NCBI GenBank assembly: GCA_037576195.1
Contig: CM075103.1
Span: 20,832,001 to 20,896,000, forward strand
Direction: 5' to 3'
Length of the DNA: 64,000 nucleotides
Source: Phytoseiulus persimilis
Taxonomy: Eukaryota; Arthropoda; Arachnida; Mesostigmata; Phytoseiidae
A program made the position numbers and the translations under genes. A model generated the notes under the pieces. That model was not told where the DNA came from and did no database searches. It was given only the letters and a program-made list of their open reading frames with translations. Shown here piece after piece: positions 1 through 10,831 of this stretch (position 1 is the first letter of the stretch; the number at the start of each line of letters is the position of its first letter).

Positions 1-135
1 CGCCTTGGTCAGGTTGCCGCTCCGAGTCTTGCTAGTCGGCTTCTTCCCAGAACTTCCTTCCTGGTGAGAATCCTACTGATGTTTTGGGTTATACTTTTCC
101 AATTTTCCTCATTCTCTGGCATCTTGTCAACCATC

Positions 136-945
136 TCAGGGATTCCCCTGAAGGTGAGGTTCTCTCGGGCTTGGTCGAGGGCTCATTATCGTGTGTTCTA
201 CGGAGTCGGACTCCCCCGCGTCGCAGTGGACGCAGGTTGTTGAGGGTGCCTTCCCTATCCTGCACAGGTACTCATGGAGGAGTACCCCCCATGAGAGGAG
301 AGTACCTGAGTCGTGTGGCATGTAAGGTCACCGAACTCCCTCGTGATCCACTTTCTGATGTCGGGTTTGCATTTGTGTGTCCACTTTCCGCGCCTTCCGG
401 AGTCCCACTCGGACTGCCATTCGGAGAGAGTCTTTTCCTTCATTGTCTCATCGTGGACTGCGTTATCCTCATCCTCTGAGTTGCAGGGTTCGCTTCTCTT
501 CTGGTTATTCCATGGACGTGATCTTTCCGTCGCGAGAAGTCTCCATGGCGGTGTGCAGGCGAGAATCATGAGCGCCGCCGTTGATACGGTCCGGTACGCT
601 CGCGTGATCCGTATGGTCGTTCCTCTTTGTGCCCTGTCGATTGCGTCCCTGTTATAAGCTTTTCTGAGTGCGTATTCTGCCCATACTGGTGAGGCGTACA
701 GCATAATCGACTCTGCAACCGTGGCCAGCATGCGTCGTTGTGCTTCCGACGCCCCGTGAGTGCGTGGCAGTATTTTCGCTATTTTCGCGGCTGCCGTCGA
801 TGCTTTTAGAGCTGCTGCTGCTTGTATATGCGCGCCACCTTTCAGTCCTTCATCCAGGAGAACTCCGAGGTATCTGGCGTGCGTTGTGGGTTTGACCAAG
901 TGATTCCCCAATTTCAGTATCGGGCTTCTATGGAGCCTGTCAATC
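136..945 (-). pseudogene. R1-like LINE reverse transcriptase, C-terminal fragment
   Basis: This encodes the C-terminal third of a non-LTR retrotransposon ORF2, read on the reverse strand. From about 911 down it shows the post-thumb block (YLGVLLDE, KILPRTHG, YASPVWAEYA, RITRAYRTVSTAAL) typical of R1/Jockey-type elements. The reading frame changes near 260-300. The continuation ends in a Cys-rich knuckle (CVHC followed by VEHT), the usual R1-clade C terminus. The fingers/palm with YADD and the endonuclease are absent, so the element is 5' truncated. It abuts a copia fragment on the opposite strand at about 945-958. It closely resembles the C terminus of the larger R1-like element at 54653-58838. 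It is clearly inactive. Confidence 0.75.
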
Positions 946-955
946 GCCCCGCGCG

Positions 956-2107
956 TTTAGTCAGAAAATCACGCAGACTTTGCTGAGCATGCGATCGACA
1001 AAAATGGTCCAGAGCCATTCCGATCCCTGTCTCTTCTTTTCTGAGTCTCCAAAACGTTTGATCGTTCTGATTTCCGTTGATGATGGAATCTTCTGCGGTC
1101 AGGATGAGGCACATGTAAGAGGATTCATTTCAGAATTAGGCGAGACGTTCCAGCTTACTTCAAAGCCCTTGGAACTGTTCCTTGGAATTCATGTGAGTGC
1201 TTCACCCGACAAAAGCAGAATTCATATTCATCAGAAGCGCTGTATTGAAACTCTACTTGAGAGATTTGGAATGACCCAGTGTGAACCATCATTGGTTCCA
1301 GTACACAACACCTCGCGTAGCGCGTATGCTGGAGAAGTGGATCGAAGCCTCCAGTATCGCGAAATTGTCGGCGGCCTAATGTATGCCTGCCTGGCAACGC
1401 GAGCCGAGTGTAGCTTCGTGGTTGGTTTTTTGTCAAGATATTTGGACAAGCCAACGAAGGAACTCTGGAACGCAGCAATGGAGACACTGCGTTACCTCAG
1501 TGGAACCGAAACATTTGGTCTCACATACACCGCCTCAGGAACGAGTGCCATCGACGTATTTGCCGATGCGGATTGGAGTGGATGTGATTCCACTCGCCGC
1601 AGTACAAGTGGACAATTTATCAAGTTCAATGGCGGAGCTGTATGTTGGTCAAGTCAGCGTTAGGGAATTACGACACTATCGACCCTGGAAAGCGAATTGG
1701 TAGCCGCATCGGAAGCGGCAAAGTCGGTCATTTGGACAAACCGACTGTTCAATGAAGCAGGCTACGATATTGTGCCCCGCTTGTACATTTACAATCAAAG
1801 CGTGATTTTCCTCATCAAGAACCCACAGACCTCACGCCGCTGTCGTCACATTCAGGTCAGGTGCTACTTTGTTCGAGAGAGAGCACATGCAGGAGATTTT
1901 GTGGTTCAGCACTGTCCAAGTGAGGGCAACATTGCTGATTTGTTCACAAAGGCATTGCCCAAGAGCGATCTCCAACACGACGTCGCTCACGGTACGCGAC
2001 CAGGTCTCTGCTCTTCAGTCGTCTCTATGTTTCACATCCGCCAGACAGCCTCTGGTGGTCGCCTTATCCAAAACATCCCTTTGGGTCATGGATGTGCTGA
2101 AACATGA
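956..2107 (+). pseudogene. Ty1/copia pol fragment (RT C-terminus plus RNase H)
   Basis: This is the 3' part of a copia polyprotein. SDPCLF, the VLISVDD catalytic block near 1060-1085 (usually YVDD), YREIVGGLMY and LRYLSGT mark the end of the reverse transcriptase. DADWSGC, STSGQ, LESELVAASEA and ADLFTKALP mark the RNase H domain. One in-frame TAG at 1661-1663 replaces the residue after WSSQR, where copia elements normally read through; the frame then continues unbroken to about 2107. Integrase, protease and gag are missing, and the 5' edge is joined to a reverse-strand LINE piece. The region 2108-2394 behaves as 3' untranslated sequence before a polypurine tract. It is inactive. Confidence 0.88.
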
Positions 2108-2394
2108 TTGCAGAAAATCGAGACTTGTGGTGTTGGGGTCGAGAATGAGTCATGTAGCTCATTACTCTCTAATGAGATAACCCAATGCATGGAAACAAAA
2201 TACTGAATACTTAAAGTACTCACTCACAAGTATTTCTTACAGGTATCGAAAAGGAGTAGATGCGTTTGACATATTGTTATGTGATCTCATCACGAATAAT
2301 GTCGAAGGACTGTGTCGTCCTAAGTGCTAACGTGTATGCAAAAAACGTATCTGTACTCTGTTTACTTTGCTGTTAAACTAACAGATTGTCTCGA

Positions 2395-2405
2395 TAAAGG
2401 GGAGG
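2395..2405 (+). other. Polypurine tract of the copia fragment
   Basis: A run of purines (AAAGGGGAGG) lies immediately before a TGTTG start. This is the expected plus-strand primer site at the inner edge of a copia 3' LTR. Confidence 0.6.
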
Positions 2406-2800
2406 TGTTGCGCCAAACATTCTGTCTTTAAGTGCTCAAAACATTTCTGTTGTATCTGGCCCTGGACTCCGGCCGACTGCCGCTTTGGTGATCAATACGT
2501 AGCCTTCGGATTTTCTCCTGATACGGCGTCTTAGAATGGCCATGATCAAATGTACGTGAGCTTTCTTGATCACAGAGCAACCTTGCTAAGGAATGCTTTC
2601 TTCGTGTCTGTAACACTTTGCCACTCAATATGAAAGCCCAGTAAAACAGCACGGGCTCGGGGGAAACTCTGGATTCCGTAACACCGAATCTTGGTCTGTT
2701 TATTCTTAGCCATAATCCTCTACAGTTTGTACACATCGTTGATTTCCATTCTCTACCGAATCAGCTCGCGAGTCTGTTGGATCGGCCCTCGATTCCAACA
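2406..2800 (+). repeat. Candidate copia 3' LTR
   Basis: It begins TGTTGCG directly after the polypurine tract and ends in CCAACA, giving the TGTTG...CAACA inverted termini common in copia LTRs. The length would be 395 bp. The start is well placed. The end is chosen only from the terminal motif, because no second LTR is present in the window to compare with. Confidence 0.45.
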
Positions 2801-2995
2801 TGGACCGATGTTGTCGCGGTTGCCGTCGCGGGGATTCAGATTGACGGGGAAACTCCTCTATCAATTTTGCTGGTATTCCGTTCTTCAGTACATTCTTTCT
2901 ATATTGATTTGTGTTCCCACCGCCCCCCCTCCCCCTCAACGAGAAACGTGAAACATGCAGTATGAGTGTGTGCGAACGAGTGCGAAAAGTTCCCC
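2801..2995. other. Unassigned spacer between copia LTR and minisatellite
   Basis: I see no coding signal here. It contains a C-rich run (about 2922-2938). Short open frames on both strands look fortuitous. Confidence 0.4.
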
Positions 2996-3126
2996 AAGTC
3001 TGGAGGGGTGATTCCGAGACCAATCTGACCATTACTTTCCAAGTCTGGAGGGGTGATTCCGAGACCAATCTGACCATTACTTTCCCAAGTCTGGAGGGGT
3101 GATTCCGAGACCAATCTGACCATTAC
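2996..3126. repeat. 45-bp minisatellite, left remnant beside the Mag-like element
   Basis: About three copies of a unit containing GGAGGGGTGATTCCGAGACC and AATCTGACCATTACTTTC lie immediately left of the Mag-like 5' LTR. The same array resumes immediately right of its 3' LTR, so the element inserted into a pre-existing tandem array. Confidence 0.9.
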
Positions 3127-3203
3127 TGTCAGGGGCCGTCGGTACGAGATCACTACAATAAATGATCAGCATCATCATTCCCTAAACAGGAGTCATACAT
3201 ACA
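3127..3203 (+). repeat. Mag-like 5' LTR (77 bp)
   Basis: It starts TGTCAGGGG and ends CATACATACA. It contains an AATAAA polyadenylation-type signal near 3158. It appears identical to the 3' copies at 10832-10908 and 14152-14228. Confidence 0.9.
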
Positions 3204-3220
3204 TGGCGCAGTCTGACAGT
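3204..3220 (+). other. Primer binding site
   Basis: TGGCGCAGTCTGACAG follows the LTR with no gap. TGG at the inner LTR edge is the expected complement of a tRNA 3' CCA end. I cannot name the tRNA from this alone. Confidence 0.65.
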
Positions 3221-3288
3221 TTCATGAAAAATCAGTGAAAAAACTTGTGAAAAAGAGAAGGAAAAGTGAAAGAACCGAATCAGTCAAC

Positions 3289-4887
3289 ATGCCAGTTGAC
3301 GAGGAACCTCAGCACAGCCGCGAATCATGGATCCCGGTACCAACACCGATGAAAATCGTAACCGGCGACGACAACTCAACACGCTGGACAGAGTTCGAGG
3401 AGGCATCCAGCGATTTCGCACTTTTCAAAGAACCCCCCGAAAAACTTTTCAAAGAACCCCCCGCCATTCAGATGGCCAAGTTTCGTGCAGTATTCGGACA
3501 AGAGAACAGAACCATCGTCGAAAACCTGGGGATAGGACCGATCGCTAACGACAAAGCCAGCGAGAATGGCTTGTCACCGTTCGAGCAGCTGAGGCAGACG
3601 ATGGAGGCGTTGGGAAAGCGCTTCAAGGCGCACAAAAACGTGATCTATCAACGTTTCATCCTTTACAGAATGAGACAAAACGCCGGTGAGACCGCCAAGG
3701 ACTTCTATGATCGAGTCAACAAACAAGCGAAGAAATGCGATTTCGAAGCGGCAACCAGAGACGCCCTTCGAGACGTACTCGTGATCGGTACCAGACATTC
3801 AAAAGCTCAAGACTCGTGTTTCCAGGAAGACCACAAGAAACTGGACGCCGCGAGAGCGTTGCAGATCATCGAAATGCACGAAGATAACGAAAAGTCGGTG
3901 AAAAACATTCAAGAAGAGAAAAACTGCAGAAGCCGCCAACGTAGTTCGAGGGCACAACAACAACAAGTCGAACCCGAGAACATGCCGGAACTGCGACAGA
4001 CTCACAAACCGAGAGCCTGCCCCGCCTTCCATCAGACGTGCGACCAGTGTCAAAAGAAAGGACATTTCGCAAACTTCTGCAGGAGCTCCAGTCGACATCC
4101 CGCATTCAGGAAGAAACGCAGCAACGATGTTAACGCCGTATACTATGAAGAAAGTGAAGAAGACGACGCCCAAAGCGTATGGAACGCAGACGGAGACACC
4201 TACGTTATCCACGACATCGGACGGAAACCTACAAGGAAACTCATCACACACTTGAACATCGAGACTCAGAGAAAAAAAGAATGGATCGCGTCAAAAGCTC
4301 TTCTGGACACGGGTGCCACGATCAACGTCATCAGTCAAAGAGAACACAACCGACTGATACAACGCAAGGCATCAGTGAGCAGTATCGACGGCTGCAGAAC
4401 AGCAACGTTGAGGATGTATGACAAAAGCATCACGGAAACGCTCGGAGCCTGTCACATCAACATCAGAGACAGAAACCTCACGTATTCACTAGAGTTCCAG
4501 GTGATAGACAAAGAGGTGGACACACTGCTCTCCGCACAAACGTGTCTGGACCTCGAGCTCATCCAGATCGCCAACGAGGTTCAATGCGTGAACCGCATCA
4601 CAGAAGATCAGAACAGAAATCTAGAAACGCTAACCGAGGCATACGCCGACATCTTCAAGGGCCTCGGTAAGTTGCCTGGAAAAGTGAAGCTCTATATCAA
4701 ACCTAACGCAGTTCCAGTGCAACAACCACCGCGTAAAACAGCAGTCGCCATCGTGGAACCGCTCATCCAGCGCCTCGGTGAGATGGAACGAGCAGGAATC
4801 ATCGAGAAGGTGAACCACCCGACCGAATGGGTGAGAGCAACATCGTCCCGGTTCATAGAGAGGGAAAGAAACTCCGAGTCTGCCTAG
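3289..4887 (+). pseudogene. Mag-like gag, protease and start of reverse transcriptase
   Basis: The frame is open from 3235, and the first in-frame ATG is at 3289. Gag residues include a CCHC knuckle (C-x2-C-x4-H-x4-C) coded from 4039, which binds genomic RNA. The aspartic protease motif LLDTGATINVIS lies near 4300. The reverse transcriptase linker (ERAGIIEKV, PTEWV) begins at about 4785. Near 4832 the frame slips, apparently by a duplicated AG. The remaining codons to 4887 are out of frame and the domain resumes in another frame. A 24-bp direct duplication near 3423-3465 gives a repeated FKEPP peptide in gag. Confidence 0.88.
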
Positions 4888-5728
4888 ATCCACACTATCT
4901 GAACAAGGCGCTGGAGCGACCGCGCTTTCCAATGCCCACACTCGATGACGCCCTGCACAAGCTCAAACGCGCAAAGGTGTTCACAGCCGTCGACGCGCGC
5001 GACGGGTTCTATCAAATGGAACTCGATGAATCAAGCGCAGACGCTACAACGTTCTGGTCTCCCATCGGCAGATACAGATATCGACGAGTACCGCAAGGGA
5101 TCTCTAGCGCACCGGAAGAATACCAAAGACGACAGATCCAGGCCTATGAGGGACTGAGAGGAGTTATCGTCGTGGCAGACGACACTCTCATCTTTGGCGA
5201 AGGCGAAACACACGAGCAAGCCGCCGAGGACCACTACAACAACCTCAAAGCACTCTTCGAACGCGCACGTCGGGTCGGGTTGAAGTTCAACCGAGAGAAA
5301 TTGAAGCTGGGAGTACCTGAAGTGAAGTTCCTGGGACATATCATCAGCAAAGACGGACTTGAAGCAGATCCGGCGGAAGTGGAAGCCATAATGAAAATGC
5401 CCGCACCCACAGACGTCAAAGGAACCGCTCAGAAGACTCACCCAAACCAAGAGTTACGAGTTCGCATGGCAGAGCCAACAACAACAAGCGTTCGAAAACA
5501 TCAAACGACAATTGACAATAACACCCACACTGGCATATTTCGATGAAACCAAACCGGTCGTGTTACAAACCGACGCCTGTAACTTCGGACTAGGCGGTGT
5601 TCTATTACAAGAAGGAAGACCCGTCGCCTACACGTCACATACGCTGACTCAAGCAGAACGGAATTACGTCATCCTAGAAAAAGAATGTCTGGCTATCCTC
5701 GTCATATGCACCAAATTCGACAAGTACA
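4836..5728 (+). pseudogene. Mag-like reverse transcriptase and RNase H (5' part)
   Basis: The reverse transcriptase continues with LRVCLDPHYLNKAL, FTAVDARDGFYQ, the VVADDTLIFG catalytic box (near 5168-5200) and FLGHIISKDGL. The expected connection region after about 5418 is missing, so there is an internal deletion plus a frame change. FENIKRQLT then leads into RNase H: LQTDACNFGLGGVLLQEG, VAYTSHTLT, NYVILEKECLAI. The domain is cut at 5729-5730 by the TA target site of the pogo-type transposon and resumes at 8784. Confidence 0.88.
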
Positions 5729-5765
5729 TACCGTAAACTCTCGAACAGTAGGGCGGGCTCTATCA

Positions 5766-5950
5766 GACGGGCGATCTCTAACAGGCAGGCGGGTTTCAAA
5801 CATCTGAAAAAATAATCGGGCATCTTCCAATAGACGGGCGATCTCTAACAAGCAGGCGGGTTTCAAACATCTGAAAAAATAATCGGGCATCTTCCAATAG
5901 ACGGGCGATCTCTAGCAGGCAAGCGGGCATCGACCATTTGAAGAAATAAG
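5766..5950 (+). repeat. Left subterminal tandem repeats of the pogo-type element
   Basis: Nearly three copies of a unit of about 65 bp (GACGGGCGATCTCTAACA, GGCGGGTTTCAAACATCTG, ATCGGGCATCTTCCAATA). The same units occur in the same orientation near the right end at 8566-8755. They could be transposase binding sites, by analogy with other elements that have subterminal arrays. Confidence 0.8.
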
Positions 5951-6541
5951 TGGGCAATCGCTCATGAACGGGCTCCTCACAGTCATGTAGGATGCGGATG
6001 GACGCTCCTCGAATATTAGGCAAGTTCTATTGGTCTGATTCGCTGTCGGACACCGCGCGGAAGAATGGAGAGTCACTCTCCGTGCGTGTTTCAAGTCTTG
6101 AGTGGAGTCAAACCGAAGTCGATAGACGAGAACCAACCGTGTAACTAAAATAGACCGTGTAACTAACACGCAATGAATCTGTTATAGACGAGAACAAAAC
6201 GTGAAACAGCCTCTCTGGAGCGGATGCGCGCTAAAAATTCAAAATGATTCTGTGTGCTGTTCCCTCTTCGGCGACCGACCGACAGCAGCGTGAACACGGG
6301 AAACTTGTGAAACACGCGCCGTTTTGGCGGTCCGTCCCTCTGTTCGTTTGTTCGTCAGTTGGTGCCAGGTCTCTTCGAGAGAAAATGCTGCTCGTTCTCG
6401 ATGTGTGTGCGCTTCCAGTTGACCAGACACTTTATTCGGACCATTAGAAGAAAGACACTCTCAGCTGAAACCGAGTCAGTTACTGAGCCGCTACCCAGTG
6501 GAAAAAACGGCTTGTGTCGAGGGCGATCTTTCGGAACCTAC

Positions 6542-7892
6542 ATGGAGAACCAGCCACAACCTGATGCTGCCGATAAGTTCAGAAAGTCCTATTCGATGTC
6601 TTTCAAGCTCAGCGTTGTCCAGTTCGCCGAGCGAAATTCGAAGAGAGCAAGGCGGCCCGAACCTTCCGCGTGAGTCGTAGTCGCGTGCAACAGTGGGTCT
6701 CGCAAAAACAGGATCTTCTAACTCAAACACCAAGTGGCAAGCGAATAAGAGGTGGCGGGCGAAAAGTCAAAGATGATGCACTCGATCGACGAATTCTGGC
6801 TTACATCACCGAGAACCGATCCAAACAGCTCAGGGTGACTCGCACAATGATTCGGAGATTTGCGAAAAGCATCGGCGATCACACTTTCCGGGCGAGTAAC
6901 GGTTGGCTAGAGAAATTTCTCAACCGCCATAGTTTGTCTAACCGACGCCCGACAACTGTTTGCCAGAAACCGCCGTCCGAATACGAGCGGCAAATCATCA
7001 GCTTTATCCTTCACATAACGAGGCTAAGGCAGAATGAACGTTACCAGCATATCTTCGCCGCTGATGAAACTGCGGTTTTTCTCGATTCGTCGAACAGTTG
7101 CACGGTGAGTGAGCGGGGCGCGAAGGATGTACCAGTTTTGTCCACACTGGGCACAATAAAGCTCGTATAACAGTCATGCTGACAGCCAGGTCAGACGGCC
7201 GAAAATGCAAGCCCTTCGTACTCTTAAACCGGAAGCGTGTTGACAAGCAAATCGTCAACGAATTCAAGAACGAGCTGGAGCTCTGCTGGGAGGGGACAAC
7301 GTGGATGAATGATATCACGACATCAATGTATCTCCGAAGAGTTTTTGGAGCCTCATTGTTTGGAAAGACACTCCTGATCTGGGACAGCTTCCGTTCACAT
7401 ACTAGCGAGCACACCAAGAAAACCTTGAAAGAACTTCATTTCGACTCGGCCGTAGTACCCGGTGGATGTACGAAATTTATCCAAGCGCCTGACGTGAGTT
7501 GGAACTCGCCTTTCAAGGCCAAAATTCGCCACTCCTATGAGGAATGGATGATGGAAGAAGGGAGACCGCTGACGAAAGGCGGCAACCCAGCTGCCCCTCC
7601 GATGAAGACCTATTTGAAATGGATTGCCGATGCATGGAAAGATCTCCCCGAAGGTCTAATCGAGAAATCTTTCAAGAATTGTGGCATCACCACAGCGTGT
7701 GACGGATCGGAGGACGAGCAAATAGTTTGCTTTCGACCTGATGGCCCGATCCCGACTGGAATGCAGCGACTAGCCGGAGCTCGCTCCGCCAACGGGCAAA
7801 TCATTTCTTGTGACCAGGAAGAACAAGAGTTCGACGAGGATGATCTCAGCGCCGTTTTCAACTATTGTGATGTTCAAAGCGACGTTGAGTAG
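6542..7892 (+). pseudogene. pogo/Tigger-type transposase, two frameshifts
   Basis: This would bind the element ends and catalyse cut-and-paste transposition. Starting at ATG 6542, the N terminus has a psq/CENP-B-like helix-turn-helix (YSMSFKLSVVQFAE, then TFRVSRSRVQQW). Next comes a CENP-B-type DNA-binding stretch (FRASNGWLEKFLNRH). The DDD catalytic core follows: DETAVFLD for the first Asp, LLIWDSFRSH for the second and QAPDVSWNSPFK for the third. Frameshifts near 6640 and 7148 break the frame; the last part is open from about 7150 to 7892. All three acidic catalytic positions are still recognisable, so the decay seems moderate. Confidence 0.9.
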
Positions 7893-7933
7893 CTGAGAAT
7901 TCTGAGCTCTGGTCGCTTATACTTAGACGAATC

Positions 7934-8196
7934 GAAAAGCCAGATGCAAAACGTCGTAACTCCGAATTTCTAAAGGTCGAGTTATCAGTCAGAAATTCAT
8001 CGAACCGATTTCCGACAACGCTATCTCGCGTTTTTTTTTTTTTACCGGAAACTCGTCACTCCTTGTTCCCCTCCCGTTTCTTGCGTTGTCGAGAAAAGCG
8101 CGAAATAGTGTTGTCGGAATTCGGTTTGATAAATTTCTGACTGACATCTCGACTTTTAGAGATTTGGAGTTACCACGTTCTGCATCTGGGCTCTTC
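7934..8196. repeat. Imperfect palindrome with 86-bp arms
   Basis: The arm at 7934-8019 is matched by the reverse complement of 8111-8196 over about 86 bp, with scattered mismatches. The 91-bp loop contains a T12 run. It lies between the pogo transposase stop and the right subterminal repeats, so it may be a nested fold-back or MITE insertion. Confidence 0.8.
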
Positions 8197-8565
8197 AATT
8201 GAAGCTTGTAAAGAGTCGTGAGATTTTAGGATAGTGTAACTTAGTTTGAAGAAAGAAAACTTTTGATCTCTGAAACTCGTGATAAAGGTAACGCAAGTGA
8301 GCGAAATGATGGCTCAGACATTGGAACTGAATCGAAGTAAAGAGAGTGGGCCATGGAAATCCACACACCACACCGATATTATTCTTTCGAGCTCCTCTAG
8401 CGATTGCCCGATTTAGAGAAATTCTCGCTAACTCGATCATGCCAACTAGGAAGTCATATATCCTGACGTATTCGGCTCCCAGTATCTAATCATACGAATA
8501 TTCCGCAGAAGATGAAAAGATCGATTCATACAAGATAGAGTAAAAGATGGACGCCCCCCTTCCAA

Positions 8566-8755
8566 AGACGGGCGATCTCTAACAAGCAGGCGGGTTTCAA
8601 ATATCTGAAAAAATAATCGGGCATCTTCCAATAGACGGGCGGTCTCTGACAGACAGGCGGGTCTGGAACATTTGAAGAAATAAACGGGCATCTTCCAATA
8701 GACGGGCAATCTCTAACAGACAGGCAGGTCTGGAACATTTGAAAGAATAAACGGG
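8566..8755 (+). repeat. Right subterminal tandem repeats of the pogo-type element
   Basis: About three diverged copies of the same unit of about 65 bp as at 5766-5950, in direct rather than inverted orientation. They end in the 3' terminal inverted repeat. Confidence 0.8.
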
Positions 8756-8783
8756 CCGCCCTAATGTTAGAGAGTTTACGGTA

Positions 8784-10340
8784 TACGGGAACCCAGACGT
8801 CACGGTGCAAACCGACCACAAGCCCCTGGAGGCCATTTTCAGTAAGCCGCTAGACGCATGACCGAAACGATTACAGAGAATGAGACTGGCGCTTCAACGG
8901 TACAGTCTCAAGGTGACGTACATCAAAGGCAGCTCGAACTTCGTTGCAGATGCCCTCAGCAGAAATCCCATACCTATCGAGGCCGACAACCCCACAGAAG
9001 TGGTCAGGCGGATACAGCTGACAAGAATCCAACATAGAGACGGCTCGAGAATCTCGGACATCACGGCCACAAGAACCCACAAATGCAAGCAATCACAGAA
9101 GCAATAAACAACGGGTGGCCACAGAAGCAACAGACGCTGCTAGATTACTGGAACGTACGCGACGAACTGATACAAGAGGACGGTATCATCTACAAAGGAC
9201 TCGCAGTGGTAATCCCGAAATCACTGCGCACCGAAATGCTGAAGAAAACCCATTCATCGCACTTGGGTTACGACGCCATGTGTCGTCGAGCAAGAGACTC
9301 TCTGTTCTGGCCGGGCATGAAAAATGAGATGAAGAATCTGGCCGCCGCGTGCGACGCATCTCAAGCATATCGCCCCGCACAACAACGAGAACCGCTCATC
9401 GGGAAACCTGTCCCATGCCGACCATGGCAAGTGGTCCATCAAGACCTCTTCGTCTGGAACAATTGTCAGTACCTCGTCACCGTCGACGGATACTCTGACT
9501 TCTTCGAGCTCGATCGTCTCGGGCGAGACACCACTTCAACGATGAGAAGCCGCAAGACGGAAGCGCTTTTCGCCAGATACGGAAAAGCAGATGAATTCCA
9601 CACAGACTCTGATCCGCGGTATTTTTCAGCGGAATTCCAAACGTTTCTCCAGAAGTGGCAGACAGCCCACAAACCAAGCTCGCCCCACAACAACACAATC
9701 GAACGGAAAATCAGAATGTGGGGTAAAAGCCGCGAAGAGGCTGATAAAGAAATGCGAGCATTCGGGCCAGTGCCTAGAGGAGGCACTGCTCGAATGAAGG
9801 CTAACACCACAAGCCGATGGAACGTCTCCGGCTGAGAAATTCCTGGGACGCAGACCAGCGTCAACGATCCCCACGAAACCCTCAGCTCCAGCGGTGAAAG
9901 ACTCAGACCGAATCGTGGAGAACATACAACGACGACGCCATCAACAGAAAACAACATACGACAAGCGGGCTAAAGAACTGCCACCCCTACTCGTGGGTCA
10001 ACCAATCAGAATCCAACCCACCGACTTCTCTCACGAATGGAAGGCCGGGACCTGCATCGAACAACTGAACCCGCGAACATATCGAATCAAGACCAGCGAC
10101 GGAACCCAACTAATCCGAAACCGACGTTATCTCGCAGCAGTGTCTGATATACAAGAAAGTACGCACAAACCCTCAGAAAGTAATGCACAATCCACTGCTC
10201 ACAGGCCGCAAGAGAACAGTCGGGAGGGTCCAACGACCAGAAGTAAGACAAAAGCGCGAGGGCGAAACCCCAAGGACCCTAACCACGGAGGATCGCGAAG
10301 AAGCGCCCCGAGCCCACGCCTGCAAAACCGCTCAATGTGA
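8784..10340 (+). pseudogene. Mag-like RNase H tail and integrase
   Basis: After the pogo element the RNase H domain resumes (VQTDHKPLEAIF). It is stopped by TGA at 8859-8861 and ends in NFVADALSRNP. The integrase follows with frame slips near 9083 and 9684. The zinc-binding HHCC region reads HSSH, then RRARDSLFWPGM, then CDAS, where the second Cys is Ser. The core shows HQDLF, VTVDGYSDF and HTDSDPRYFS. In another frame, QSNGKSE supplies the region of the catalytic Glu. The C-terminal chromatin-facing module (LLVGQPIRIQP, EWKAGTCIEQLNPRTYRIKT) is in the frame ending at 10340. A Ser/Thr-rich tail region extends to about 10572. Confidence 0.85.
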
Positions 10341-10831
10341 GGAGACAACGAACCAAAGGTCCATCACAAACAATCAAGCGGATGGAGCGACCCGTCAATG
10401 TGGAACTCCGATGGAAATCTCCATAGACAACAACTCAAAGAATGATACTCCAGTCGCCTTGAGAATGAGACAAGCGACGCTCAAAGCAGCAAATAATGAT
10501 CAACCTTCCACCAACAACAAGACAACTCAGCGTGGACGAGTAATATTAACCCCAGCGAGACTCAATTTGTGATAAGATCTCAAGAAACGACCCCCATCAC
10601 CCATCACCAATCGACTCAAAACTTGTTCAATCAACCAGAATATCTTCGATCTGTATAGTAATTAGTCAATAGTTCAGAGCGAGGATCACTCAATATCGAA
10701 TTCCAATTTTCATTCGGACGCAATCGTTACGCGTTCGGATGAAGGGAAAAAAAATAATTTCAAATGGTAAATCGTCTAGTCAATATCAAATTGTAACCCA
10801 TCAACAATGTACATATAGAGAAGAGAGGGGA
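10341..10831 (+). other. Mag-like 3' noncoding region with polypurine tract
   Basis: An AT-rich stretch has no reading frame beyond about 10572. It ends in the purine run AGAGAAGAGAGGGGA (10817-10831) directly before the 3' LTR, the expected plus-strand primer. Confidence 0.75.

Larger units (their letters stand above)
5731..8781 (+). mobile_element. pogo/Tigger-type DNA transposon nested in the Mag RNase H domain
   Basis: The element has terminal inverted repeats of about 26 bp (CCGTAAACTCTC...TAGGGCGG, 24 of 26 matching) at 5731-5756 and 8756-8781. It is flanked by TA at 5729-5730 and 8782-8783, the hallmark target duplication of the Tc1/mariner-pogo superfamily. Removing the element and one TA joins the RNase H reading frame exactly across FDKYI and GNPDVTVQTDHKPLE. 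That is strong evidence for the boundaries and for insertion into an existing Mag copy. The interior codes a decayed pogo transposase and carries subterminal tandem repeats at both ends. Confidence 0.95.
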
